Program-made: the position numbers and the translations under genes
Shown here: positions 8,855 to 15,966 of the stretch, one piece after another
Numbering within the stretch: position 1 is the stretch's first letter
Layout: each line of letters opens with the position of its first letter
Origin: Gammaproteobacteria bacterium
GTDB lineage: Bacteria > Pseudomonadota > Gammaproteobacteria > UBA1113
Length of the DNA: 64,000 nucleotides
Direction of reading: 5' to 3'
NCBI GenBank assembly: GCA_020051155.1
Contig: JAGVJK010000018.1
Location: forward strand, 1 to 64,000
Notes under the pieces: model-generated
Database searches by the model: none
The model's input: the letters and a program-made list of their open reading frames with translations, nothing else
What the model was told of the DNA's origin: nothing

Positions 8855-8884
8855 TCATGCTGCTTTCATTGCATTGATGTGACG
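8855..8884 (-). pseudogene. Duplicate 3' tail of ftsX
   Basis: On the minus strand this 30-base stretch reads as R-H-I-N-A-M-K-A-A-stop, exactly the last nine residues of the intact ftsX whose tail lies at 9012-9041. The nucleotides differ only at synonymous positions (CAC for CAT, GCA for GCG twice) and in the stop codon (TGA for TAG). No longer match to ftsX continues upstream. It is a remnant without its own gene body. Confidence 0.75.
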
Positions 8885-8894
8885 GCTGGAAAGC

Positions 8895-8986
8895 TTGGAG
8901 TTGCAAATCGACATTTGTTGATTTGCAACTCCAATATTTCTGCCTGCATGGAGTTACAAATCGACAAATGTCGATTTGTAACTCCA
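8895..8986. repeat. Two tandem palindromes downstream of ftsX
   Basis: Palindrome 1 has 15-base perfect arms (8895-8909 and 8920-8934) with a 10-base loop; palindrome 2 has 18-base perfect arms (8949-8966 and 8969-8986) with a 2-base loop. Both carry related arms of the form GGAGTT(G/A)CAAATCGACA. There is no T-run on either strand, so they do not look like ordinary terminators, although they could stabilise the ftsYEX transcript. They lie between the real ftsX tail and its duplicate. Confidence 0.85.
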
Positions 8987-9011
8987 CAATAACCTCGCTA
9001 AAAGGGCCAAT

Positions 9012-10034
9012 CTACGCTGCTTTCATCGCATTGATATGACGATTAACTGCTAAATACGCGCCTGAAATACCTAAAGCGCCGCCTAGTAACAATAGTAATA
9101 ATACTGACGACAAAGGCATGCCGGTAATGGCGAAGTCAGATTGATAGAGTTCTGCGAGGACGGCCATGGGATGTCTTAGCCACAATAAAATCACATCCAC
9201 AAAAAACCATGCGGTGATTGCGCCGAACATGCCATATAATAAACCGGAATAAAGGAAAGGACGACGCACAAAAGCATTGCTCGCGCCCACTAACTTCAAC
9301 ACTTCAATTTCATATTGCCGATTTTGTGTTAACAAACGAATGGTATTGCCGATCACCAACATCACGCCTAAAGCAAGCAACGAACTTAAAGCCCAAATGG
9401 ATCGTCTTACTAGCGTCACGATGGCATAGAGTCGTTGCACCCATTGTGTATCAAACTGTGCAACATCGACATTGGGTAATTGCTTAATGCTTTCGATCAA
9501 TTGCGATAATTCTAAATTAGAGGTTTGATGAAACATGGGCTCGATTTCAATAACCGGTGGTAAAGGATTGCTGGGGAGCGCGCTCAATATATTATTAAAG
9601 TCTGCAGTTTTTTCAAATTGCTGTAAGCCTTCTTCCGGCGAAATGTAAGTTGCCTGCCGCACCATGGGCATCAATTTTATTTGCGACAGCAACGATTCTG
9701 CCTCGGCTTCTGGTGTTCCAACTTTTAAGAAAACTGAAATATCCGTGCTACTTTGCCACGTTAATAATAAACCTTGCGCATCTTTCAATAAAATTAATAA
9801 CCCCGCTGGCAATGCCATGGAAACGCCGATAACCGCAATCGTTAATAATGTTGCGATGGGTGTTAAACTCATTCGTCCTAAGCTGCTGACGCATGCTTGT
9901 AGGTGTCGAATAAAATATAAGACCATGGGGGAGTAATATAATCCGCTTGACCGTCGCTGTGGTTGCGATTGCGAAGATGTGGATGTTTTTGTTGTTTGAT
10001 ATTGTGCTTGTGGAGTATAACGGGGATCACTCAT
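9012..10034 (-). CDS. ftsX: Cell division permease-like protein FtsX
   Basis: Inner-membrane partner of FtsE that links the divisome to septal peptidoglycan hydrolases. The product has 340 residues: a polar cytoplasmic N-terminus rich in Gln/Ser/Thr (1-35), a first membrane segment around residues 58-80 (ATLLTIAVIGVSMALPAGL), a periplasmic domain (about 85-205), then three membrane segments (IWALSSLLALGVMLVIG, GLLYGMFGAITAWFFV, and a C-terminal leucine-rich helix). It ends in RHINAMKAA. The start overlaps ftsE by 8 bases. The usual downstream gene rpoH is not present; a repeat and a toxin-antitoxin pair follow. Confidence 0.95.
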   Translation of the reverse strand: MSDPRYTPQAQYQTTKTSTSSQSQPQRRSSGLYYSPMVLYFIRHLQACVSSLGRMSLTPIATLLTIAVIGVSMALPAGLLILLKDAQGLLLTWQSSTDISVFLKVGTPEAEAESLLSQIKLMPMVRQATYISPEEGLQQFEKTADFNNILSALPSNPLPPVIEIEPMFHQTSNLELSQLIESIKQLPNVDVAQFDTQWVQRLYAIVTLVRRSIWALSSLLALGVMLVIGNTIRLLTQNRQYEIEVLKLVGASNAFVRRPFLYSGLLYGMFGAITAWFFVDVILLWLRHPMAVLAELYQSDFAITGMPLSSVLLLLLLGGALGISGAYLAVNRHINAMKAA

Positions 10035-10701
10035 GAGCTGCTACTCCCGCACTGACTAATCGCCCTTGATGAAGGGTTAAGATACGATGTTTCATGCGTC
10101 CCACCAATGCTAAATCATGACTCGCTACTAATACCGTTGCGCCTAAGGAATTAAATTGCTCGAATAATTGCATGATTTCTTCCGACAATTCAGGATCTAA
10201 ATTTCCGGTAGGCTCATCGGCTAAAATAAGCGCTGGCTTATTCACTACTGCGCGTGCGATACCGACCCGCTGTTTTTCGCCGCTGGATAATGCTTGTGGG
10301 TAACTACGCTCTTTATTGAGTAAACCCACTTTATCGAGTGAAGCACGCACGCGACGCGCTACTTCTTGATGACGCAAGCCTGCAATCACTAAGGGCAACG
10401 CTACGTTATCAAATACATTTCGATCTGATAACAAATGTGGATCTTGGAAAATAATGCCGATATGTCGCCGATAAAAAGGAATTTGTCGATTGTTAACCCG
10501 TGTCAGATCTTTGCCTTTTAAATAAATTTTACCTTGATGACAACGTTCAATCATGGCTAACAATTTCAATAAGGTGCTTTTCCCCGCGCCGGAATGACCC
10601 GTTAAAAAAACCATTTCCGACTCATCCAGCTCAAAGCTAACTTGATTTAATGCTTGATGGCCATTGTTATAACGCTTACTGACATTTTGAAAGGAAATCA
10701 C
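10027..10701 (-). CDS. ftsE: Cell division ATP-binding protein FtsE
   Basis: ABC ATPase of 224 residues. Walker A GHSGAGKSTLLK, signature SSGEKQRVGIARA, Walker B ALILADEPTGNLD and H-loop VASHD are all intact. It drives conformational changes in FtsX at the division site. ATG 10701 overlaps the ftsY stop by 4 bases and its own stop overlaps ftsX, giving a tight ftsY-ftsE-ftsX operon. Confidence 0.97.
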   Translation of the reverse strand: MISFQNVSKRYNNGHQALNQVSFELDESEMVFLTGHSGAGKSTLLKLLAMIERCHQGKIYLKGKDLTRVNNRQIPFYRRHIGIIFQDPHLLSDRNVFDNVALPLVIAGLRHQEVARRVRASLDKVGLLNKERSYPQALSSGEKQRVGIARAVVNKPALILADEPTGNLDPELSEEIMQLFEQFNSLGATVLVASHDLALVGRMKHRILTLHQGRLVSAGVAAHE

Positions 10702-11714
10702 ACATCACCTTCCTCATTTCGTTTTGCAAATAACGCTTCAACAAATTCTACTGCATCAAAGGGTCGTAGATCCTCAATGGTTTCACCAACGCCTACATAA
10801 CGAATTGGAATATTTAATTGTTTCGCTAGGGCAAAGATAATTCCGCCTTTTGCGGTGCCATCTAATTTTGTTAAGGTCAATCCTGTGACGCCAACGGCCG
10901 CATTAAATTGTTCGGCTTGTGCTAAGGCATTTTGACCTAAGGTGGCATCTAAAATTAACATCACTTCATGAGGCGCTGTCGCATCTAATTTTTGAATAAC
11001 ACGTTTTACTTTTTTTAATTCTTCCATCAAATGGGTTTGTGTATGTAAACGACCCGCAGTATCTGCGATGAGTACATCATAACCTTTCGCCTTTGCAGAT
11101 TGATACGCATCGTAAATGACGGAGGCTGTATCAGCACCTTGTTGTTGAGCAATCACTGGAATTTGATTACGTGAGCCCCACACTTGCAATTGCTCTACAG
11201 CTGCGGCACGAAAAGTATCGCCTGCGGCTAACATCACGAACTTGCCTTCATCTTTTAATCGTTTTGCTAATTTGCCAATGGTGGTGGTTTTGCCGGAACC
11301 ATTGATTCCAACCATTAAGATCACCATGGGTTTTTTCTCGGCGTCGATGGTGAGGGGAATACTGCAAGGTAGTAAAATGCCTTGTAATAAGGTTTGTAAG
11401 GTGGTCAATAATACTGTTGGATCTTTTAACTCATTGCGTTTTACTTGCTGAGTTAAATTCTCGATGATGTCATAGGTAGCGGCTACGCCTACATCGGCAG
11501 TTAATAGTAAGCTCTCAATATCGTCGAGCAACGCCTGATCGATTTCTTTTTTGCCAAGAATTAGGCGACCCAGGCCCGAAGTCAAAGATTGACGAGTTTT
11601 GCTCAAGCCCTGCTTTAAACGCGCAAACAAGCCTAAAGACGGCTCTTCATCCTCTGCTTTTAGGGGTTCAACCGCTGCAGTAGGAGGTTTTTTGCTTTTA
11701 AACACGTTAAACAT
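10698..11714 (-). CDS. ftsY: Signal recognition particle receptor FtsY
   Basis: SRP-type GTPase that docks ribosome-nascent-chain complexes at the inner membrane. A short acidic/basic A-domain (about 1-35, much shorter than the roughly 200 residues in E. coli) precedes the NG domain. G1 is GINGSGKTTTIGKL, followed by DTFRAAAVEQL, DTAGRLHT, TKLDGTAKGG and the C-terminal GVGETIEDLRPF. At 338 residues it is a compact member of the family. First gene of the ftsYEX operon. Confidence 0.96.
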   Translation of the reverse strand: MFNVFKSKKPPTAAVEPLKAEDEEPSLGLFARLKQGLSKTRQSLTSGLGRLILGKKEIDQALLDDIESLLLTADVGVAATYDIIENLTQQVKRNELKDPTVLLTTLQTLLQGILLPCSIPLTIDAEKKPMVILMVGINGSGKTTTIGKLAKRLKDEGKFVMLAAGDTFRAAAVEQLQVWGSRNQIPVIAQQQGADTASVIYDAYQSAKAKGYDVLIADTAGRLHTQTHLMEELKKVKRVIQKLDATAPHEVMLILDATLGQNALAQAEQFNAAVGVTGLTLTKLDGTAKGGIIFALAKQLNIPIRYVGVGETIEDLRPFDAVEFVEALFAKRNEEGDV

Positions 11715-11812
11715 GGGACATAGATCTCGGTAAAAAATGAAACTGGTGGAATTATACCGATTTTAGGGGAAGAAACCATCTTTTGAGGTTGGAGGGGTGG
11801 GTAAAAATTTCG

Positions 11813-12073
11813 CTATATCCCATTACTGGAAACACTAAAGCGCCGCTGTAATAGTTTTTCTTCTTTTGGTGCTATTGCGCTACCTGCTTGGCTTTCTGGA
11901 CAGGTTGGCTTGCTCCAGATAGACGTCCACATCTGCTGTTCCGGCAATGAAGCTGAGCGATGATGCTTTTTAGAGTATTGAACAGCATTCGAAGAACTTT
12001 GCCCATTTAATACGATGTAACATCGTGAAAAAATATCGATATGGCTCAACGCCATTTGCCTTGCATGTTTCAA
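11813..12073 (-). CDS. Hypothetical small protein, doubtful
   Basis: An 86-residue frame in the 491-base gap between ftsY and the WYL regulator. I recognise no family; composition is Ser/Gln/Lys-rich with two cysteines and no membrane segment. No convincing ribosome-binding site was seen and the frame may be fortuitous. The rest of the gap holds the 80-bp element at 12104-12183 and nothing else I can identify. Confidence 0.25.
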   Translation of the reverse strand: MKHARQMALSHIDIFSRCYIVLNGQSSSNAVQYSKKHHRSASLPEQQMWTSIWSKPTCPESQAGSAIAPKEEKLLQRRFSVSSNGI

Positions 12074-12103
12074 TGAGTGAGTATAAGGTCGCTCCAGCCT
12101 GTG

Positions 12104-12183
12104 TGTAGCGAATTACAAATTCCTATGCAAAATCAAACTAGTATTTAAGTTGCCTATATCTGCTTAGATAGCAATTCGCTACA
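12104..12183. repeat. 80-bp element with 11-bp terminal inverted repeats
   Basis: TGTAGCGAATT at 12104-12114 is repeated as its exact complement at 12173-12183. The interior is AT-rich with no coding capacity. Bases just inside the left end (CCTATGCAAAAT) recur after the same TAGCGAATT motif at 28151-28177. Size and ends suggest a miniature inverted-repeat element or a fragment of one. Confidence 0.6.
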
Positions 12184-12205
12184 AACAAGATAAGATGCAG
12201 CACCA

Positions 12206-12916
12206 TCAATTCTTCTTTCCTCGTATTATTCCAAGCTTTGAAAATTGTAATGCCTGCCAGTCTCGAAACAAGCTGTCGCGCGAGCGTGGATAAGTTTCAT
12301 CTAACGCCTTCATAGAAATTATCCCTAAGGTATTAAAGCAGTCGTAATCATTCTTCGTTTCACACCAACCTACAAGGATTCGACCTGTAGTAAAATAGCC
12401 GATTGTAAATGGCCATACAATTTGCTGCGTGCGCGCTTTCTTTTGTGATTGGTAATCAATATAAATTTTCTTTTGTCCACGGATTGCTTCTCGCAAAGAT
12501 GTTAAGTCTTCTTTTGCCAAGATTTCCTTCATAGGAGGCCCTACTCTTAATGAAAGAGTGTGCATTTCTTTTTTGATGTTACTCGGTAAAACATGAGTAA
12601 TTTTGCTTGCAACATCCATAGCCGATTGAGTTAATGGTTTATCGCCATATTGAGAAACCCACTGTATCCCTAGAAGTAAAGCTTCAATTTCAGTTTGAGA
12701 AAACATAAGTGGTGGCAGGAAAAAACCCGGCTTTAAGACATATCCTACGCCTGCTTCCCCTTCTATCTGTGCTCCTTGTGCTTGTAAAGTGGCAATATCC
12801 CGATATATGGTACGTAAACTCACATCTAAACGTTCTGCAAGCCTTTGCCCACTCACAGGATATCGGTAACTTCTAAGCACCTGAAGAAGCTTTAAAAGTC
12901 TTTCCGTTCTAGTCAT
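12206..12916 (-). CDS. YafY-type HTH/WYL transcriptional regulator
   Basis: Regulator of 236 residues. Residues 1-60 are a DeoR-like winged helix (RTERLLKLLQVLRSYRYPVSGQRLAERLDVSLRTIYRDIATLQAQG), followed by a linker and a WYL-type ligand domain around residues 140-215 (KKIYIDYQ, then WPFTIGYFTTGRILVGWCE). WYL domains sense small molecules or nucleic acid. The gene is divergent from a VOC-family protein, an arrangement often seen for this regulator class, with an inverted repeat between them that is a likely operator. Start ATG 12916. Confidence 0.88.
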   Translation of the reverse strand: MTRTERLLKLLQVLRSYRYPVSGQRLAERLDVSLRTIYRDIATLQAQGAQIEGEAGVGYVLKPGFFLPPLMFSQTEIEALLLGIQWVSQYGDKPLTQSAMDVASKITHVLPSNIKKEMHTLSLRVGPPMKEILAKEDLTSLREAIRGQKKIYIDYQSQKKARTQQIVWPFTIGYFTTGRILVGWCETKNDYDCFNTLGIISMKALDETYPRSRDSLFRDWQALQFSKLGIIRGKKN

Positions 12917-12927
12917 AAACTAAACAC

Positions 12928-12948
12928 TACTGCCATTTTTTGACAGTA
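12928..12948. promoter_or_regulatory. Inverted repeat operator between WYL regulator and VOC gene
   Basis: TACTGCCA (12928-12935) and TGACAGTA (12941-12948) form 8-base arms with one mismatch around five T. The site lies 12 bases upstream of the regulator start and 50 bases upstream of the divergent VOC gene, placed to control both. The assignment to the neighbouring regulator is inferred from position. Confidence 0.55.
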
Positions 12949-12997
12949 TAGCATGACATAATCATTGACGTTAATAACTTTTTGTGGAGAAAAAATC

Positions 12998-13369
12998 ATG
13001 TTAACACCAAATTTATTACTTTTTTATGTCGAAGATCCTTTAGTAAGCGCTGCTTTCTATGAAAAAATATTTCAAACCAAACCTGTAGCCGCATATCCAA
13101 CCTATGTAGCTTTTAGTTTTGAGAATGGCTTCACCTTCAGTTTATGGTCAAAACAAGCGGAAAATTTTGTCTCCGGCGGGGAAGGTCATCGAACTGAGCT
13201 CGCATTCATGGTGCAAAATGAAGAGGAAATACGTAAGCTTCGAAAAATGTGGGGTAACCTTGATGTTGTGATAGAGCAAGAATTGCATGAGGCAGTCTTT
13301 GGCTTAACGTTTGTCGCCTTAGATCCAGACCATCATCGTATTCGAGTATGTATTCCGGATAAAGATTAA
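12998..13369 (+). CDS. Glyoxalase/VOC-superfamily protein
   Basis: 123-residue protein with the paired beta-alpha-beta-beta-beta architecture of the vicinal oxygen chelate fold: LLFYVEDPLVSAAFYEKIFQ at the start and GLTFVALDPDHHRIRVCIP at the end. This is the phenazine/bleomycin-resistance-like branch (binding or modifying a small toxic molecule). I choose ATG 12998 because GTGGAGA lies 8-9 bases upstream and the product then starts as the family does; a frame from 12965 has no such site. Probably repressed by the divergent WYL regulator. Confidence 0.82.
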   Translation: MLTPNLLLFYVEDPLVSAAFYEKIFQTKPVAAYPTYVAFSFENGFTFSLWSKQAENFVSGGEGHRTELAFMVQNEEEIRKLRKMWGNLDVVIEQELHEAVFGLTFVALDPDHHRIRVCIPDKD

Positions 13370-13497
13370 TATGATCTATTTGACCTAGAAACCAATCAAC
13401 TGCTTCTTGATTTTCTAAATAGGATGGTTTGCGTTGATCTATTATTTGTGAGGCAATCACCAGTATTGCAGTCTGATTCTTAATAGAAAAACAGCTA

Positions 13498-13920
13498 TCA
13501 ATAAATTTTGTTAAGATTGCACTTGCTCGTGGAGTGAGTGGGGTTGGGTGTTGGAAAAACAATTAACTCCTCAGTAGGAAAAAATTTTAAAAGAGATTTT
13601 CCATAACTAGCAGGAATAAGCTCTTCCATTTTTTCTATTATTGTTTGGATTACATCATTAGACGGAGGATTAGGTAATTGTTGTTTTTCATCTTCATTAA
13701 AATTAAGGTCTTTAATATTTTTTAGCTGTTGTTCTAAAGTAGGGTATTGCTGCTCAAGGCCTTCTATTAACGAACATAACAGATCATCTTGTTGACACCA
13801 AAATGCGTGCTTTGTTAAGAAGCTTTGCAATTGTGAAGGAATTTGATATGCACTGTAAAGTGCCGCACAAATTTGACGAGACAGTGCTTCATGTATGAGG
13901 CCTTGAATAATGATTTTCAT
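13498..13920 (-). CDS. Hypothetical protein, possibly frameshifted at its 3' end
   Basis: About 140 residues, unrecognised, mostly helical (for example QQDDLLCSLIEGLEQQYPTLEQQLKNIKDLN). Near the C-terminus the frame ends in a low-complexity PTPNPTHSTSK tail. A second frame that opens at 13562 carries on with a more protein-like helical stretch (SAILTKFIDSCFSIKNQTA, then SYLENQEAVDWFLGQ) down to about 13370. This suggests that a single-base indel near 13510-13555 split a longer gene. ATG 13920 is chosen; an in-frame GTG at 13962 is possible. No function is proposed. Confidence 0.4.
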   Translation of the reverse strand: MKIIIQGLIHEALSRQICAALYSAYQIPSQLQSFLTKHAFWCQQDDLLCSLIEGLEQQYPTLEQQLKNIKDLNFNEDEKQQLPNPPSNDVIQTIIEKMEELIPASYGKSLLKFFPTEELIVFPTPNPTHSTSKCNLNKIY

Positions 13921-14110
13921 GGGCCCTGTGGACTGCTCTTCTGGAAAAAAGTTTTTAACCACCGTTGGAGATAATTGAAGACATATGAAAACTTGCCCTA
14001 GCGGTGTGATAGCTTTAATGGGGGGATAGTACTAGCAAGCATTATTTTAGCTTGACAGCCCCTACCCTTATCTTGCATTATCTGTACAATAATATTCCAA
14101 TCTGTTAATC

Positions 14111-14142
14111 ATATACCGCTGAGACCTCAAGATGCGAGCGGT
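14111..14142. repeat. Copy of the ACCTCAAGATGCGA dispersed motif
   Basis: ATACCGCT, a 3-base spacer, then ACCTCAAGATGCGA, closed by AGCGGT, so that ACCGCT (14115-14120) and AGCGGT (14137-14142) form 6-base arms. The same core is found in both arms of the inverted repeat at 36397-36466 and in part at 25149-25160. It lies upstream of the MATE-like gene. Confidence 0.5.
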
Positions 14143-14221
14143 ACAGTAGAGCTGCCGTCATACTAAGCTAAGCAGCCCGAATCTAAGCAATTAAAGAGCC
14201 CAACATTAATGAGGTGTTCAA

Positions 14222-15925
14222 TTGAATAATGCACTCTTACAGATAGAAACATCGGATGAAGACGACAGCTCCGATGATTTCACACCTTACATAGAATTAC
14301 CGGCCCCCATAGAGCACCCTATTCCTTCATTTTGTGATGTCTTTAAAAAAATATCGGGGCTTGGCATTCCCATGGGGCTTTCTTTCACATTCAGTTTTGA
14401 AGTGTTCCTCGCGATCATCTTTCTGCAACTTCTCAGTCAATCCGAAGAGGAAACAGCGGCAGCAACATTAGTATCAACCTGGATGAATACCATTTGTATT
14501 ATTTTTATGGGCCCACTGCTTGCTGTTGGTGTTGATTTAAGTGGTAAGTTGGGTGCGTGGCGCGAAGAGAAAAGGCTGGGACAAGTACTTGTAGAAAATG
14601 AGCCGGGTACCATCCCCATTTGGAATGTCGGTGACACCAGAGAAAATAAAAAAGAAAAAATTGAAACAACCAATATTTTTTCTCTTTTGATTGCTGGTGT
14701 TATGACAGTTCCTACTACATTCTTCATGTATTATTCTGGCCCCATACTGACTTATGGGTTTGGTCAAAATAGTGCTGTGGCTTATGCAGCACAAGGATTT
14801 TTAAGACCCTTTGCAATAGCAATTCCAGGACTCTTTCCAAGAATGGGTTTTGAGCAAGTCATCCTTAGTTTTGGTAAAACAACCTCTGCAATGTGGATGG
14901 CTCTTGCAAGTTTCGCCGTGGGTGGTTCGCTATCGGCATTACTAGGCTTTGGTGCTAACGTTGGCTCTCTTACCATTCCGAGAATGGGACCCGAAGGTGT
15001 CGCCATAGGATTTGCTGTTGAATCTTATCTAACTGCTTTAGCGTATGGCTTATTTATCAAGCTCAATGAAGAATGCAGAGAATTTAATTTTTTTACATTC
15101 TCCATTGAGAGGCTAAGAAGAAATTTAGATGAAGCAAAAAAAATTCTTCGCCTTGGAGCATCCATCACTTCCTCTATTGTTCTTGATCTCGTCTCAAACC
15201 TTTCTGTCGCACTTTTGAGTGGAGCCATGGGCGTAGCACAACAAGCAGCTATGTCTTATTGTCTGCAGCTTGTTTACTTAGAATTTATCTTCACTGCTTC
15301 CTTTGGTTTTAGTTGTGCACAAGAAATGAGAAGAGAAATGGGCGCTAAACGATTTATAAATGCTAAAAAGATCGGAGAATATGGGCTTTTAACCAGTGCA
15401 AGCTATCTTACTCCTCTATCACTTGTGTTTTCCATTTATCCTAAGGGTTTGGAAGCTATCTCGGGGCATTCATCAGAAGCTGTCACGAAAATTTTAGGCT
15501 CATTGGCTCCTATCATGTTTACAGGTAATGCATTGTATTCTGTCAGCTACAATTTGCTGCAACAATCAAGAGCGCTGAATGATTTGCTTGTTCCCAATAT
15601 CATCTCACTTGTTGGGATCTCTGCAGGCGTTGGATTATCTGCGGGTCTTGGATTGGGAACTTCTCTCGGCATTAACGGTGTAGGGGCGGGCTATACGATC
15701 GGCGTTGGAGGAACCATTGGTGCGTTTTTCTGGCGTTGGCGAAACACTCTAATGAAAGTGATAAGAGAGGATGATACCTATTTAGAACATGAGCGACCAA
15801 CAGAACGTCGACGATTTGATTGTCCTTCTGCTTTTTTTTGTTGTTTGAAAAATAAGTCCGCTGCTCAAATTGATTCAGATGCTGAAGAGTTAAGTGAAAC
15901 ATTTCCTCTTTTGATCAATGGATAA
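14222..15925 (+). CDS. MATE-like multidrug/toxin-extrusion family transporter with charged cytosolic tails
   Basis: 567-residue polytopic protein with about 12 membrane segments in two halves, resembling MATE/MOP carriers: GIPMGLSFTFSFEVFLAIIFLQLL opens the first half and LRLGASITSSIVLDLVSN the second. Compared with the usual 440-460 residues it has extra sequence at both ends: an acidic N-terminus (ETSDEDDSSDDF) and a C-terminal tail of about 55 residues with paired cysteines (FFCCLKN) and an acidic stretch ending ETFPLLING. It starts at TTG 14222, supported by GAGGTG six bases upstream and by the lack of a nearby in-frame ATG. Substrate unknown; family call moderate. Confidence 0.7.
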   Translation: MNNALLQIETSDEDDSSDDFTPYIELPAPIEHPIPSFCDVFKKISGLGIPMGLSFTFSFEVFLAIIFLQLLSQSEEETAAATLVSTWMNTICIIFMGPLLAVGVDLSGKLGAWREEKRLGQVLVENEPGTIPIWNVGDTRENKKEKIETTNIFSLLIAGVMTVPTTFFMYYSGPILTYGFGQNSAVAYAAQGFLRPFAIAIPGLFPRMGFEQVILSFGKTTSAMWMALASFAVGGSLSALLGFGANVGSLTIPRMGPEGVAIGFAVESYLTALAYGLFIKLNEECREFNFFTFSIERLRRNLDEAKKILRLGASITSSIVLDLVSNLSVALLSGAMGVAQQAAMSYCLQLVYLEFIFTASFGFSCAQEMRREMGAKRFINAKKIGEYGLLTSASYLTPLSLVFSIYPKGLEAISGHSSEAVTKILGSLAPIMFTGNALYSVSYNLLQQSRALNDLLVPNIISLVGISAGVGLSAGLGLGTSLGINGVGAGYTIGVGGTIGAFFWRWRNTLMKVIREDDTYLEHERPTERRRFDCPSAFFCCLKNKSAAQIDSDAEELSETFPLLING

Positions 15926-15966
15926 AATCATTGCGTGATATTTGCGTTTTAATGCGAATGCTAAAG

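Noticed and set aside
13206-13369. Frame on the minus strand continuing the split hypothetical gene
   Set aside because: It is wholly antisense to the VOC gene, whose sequence explains the region; only the part beyond 13370 was kept as a possible continuation.
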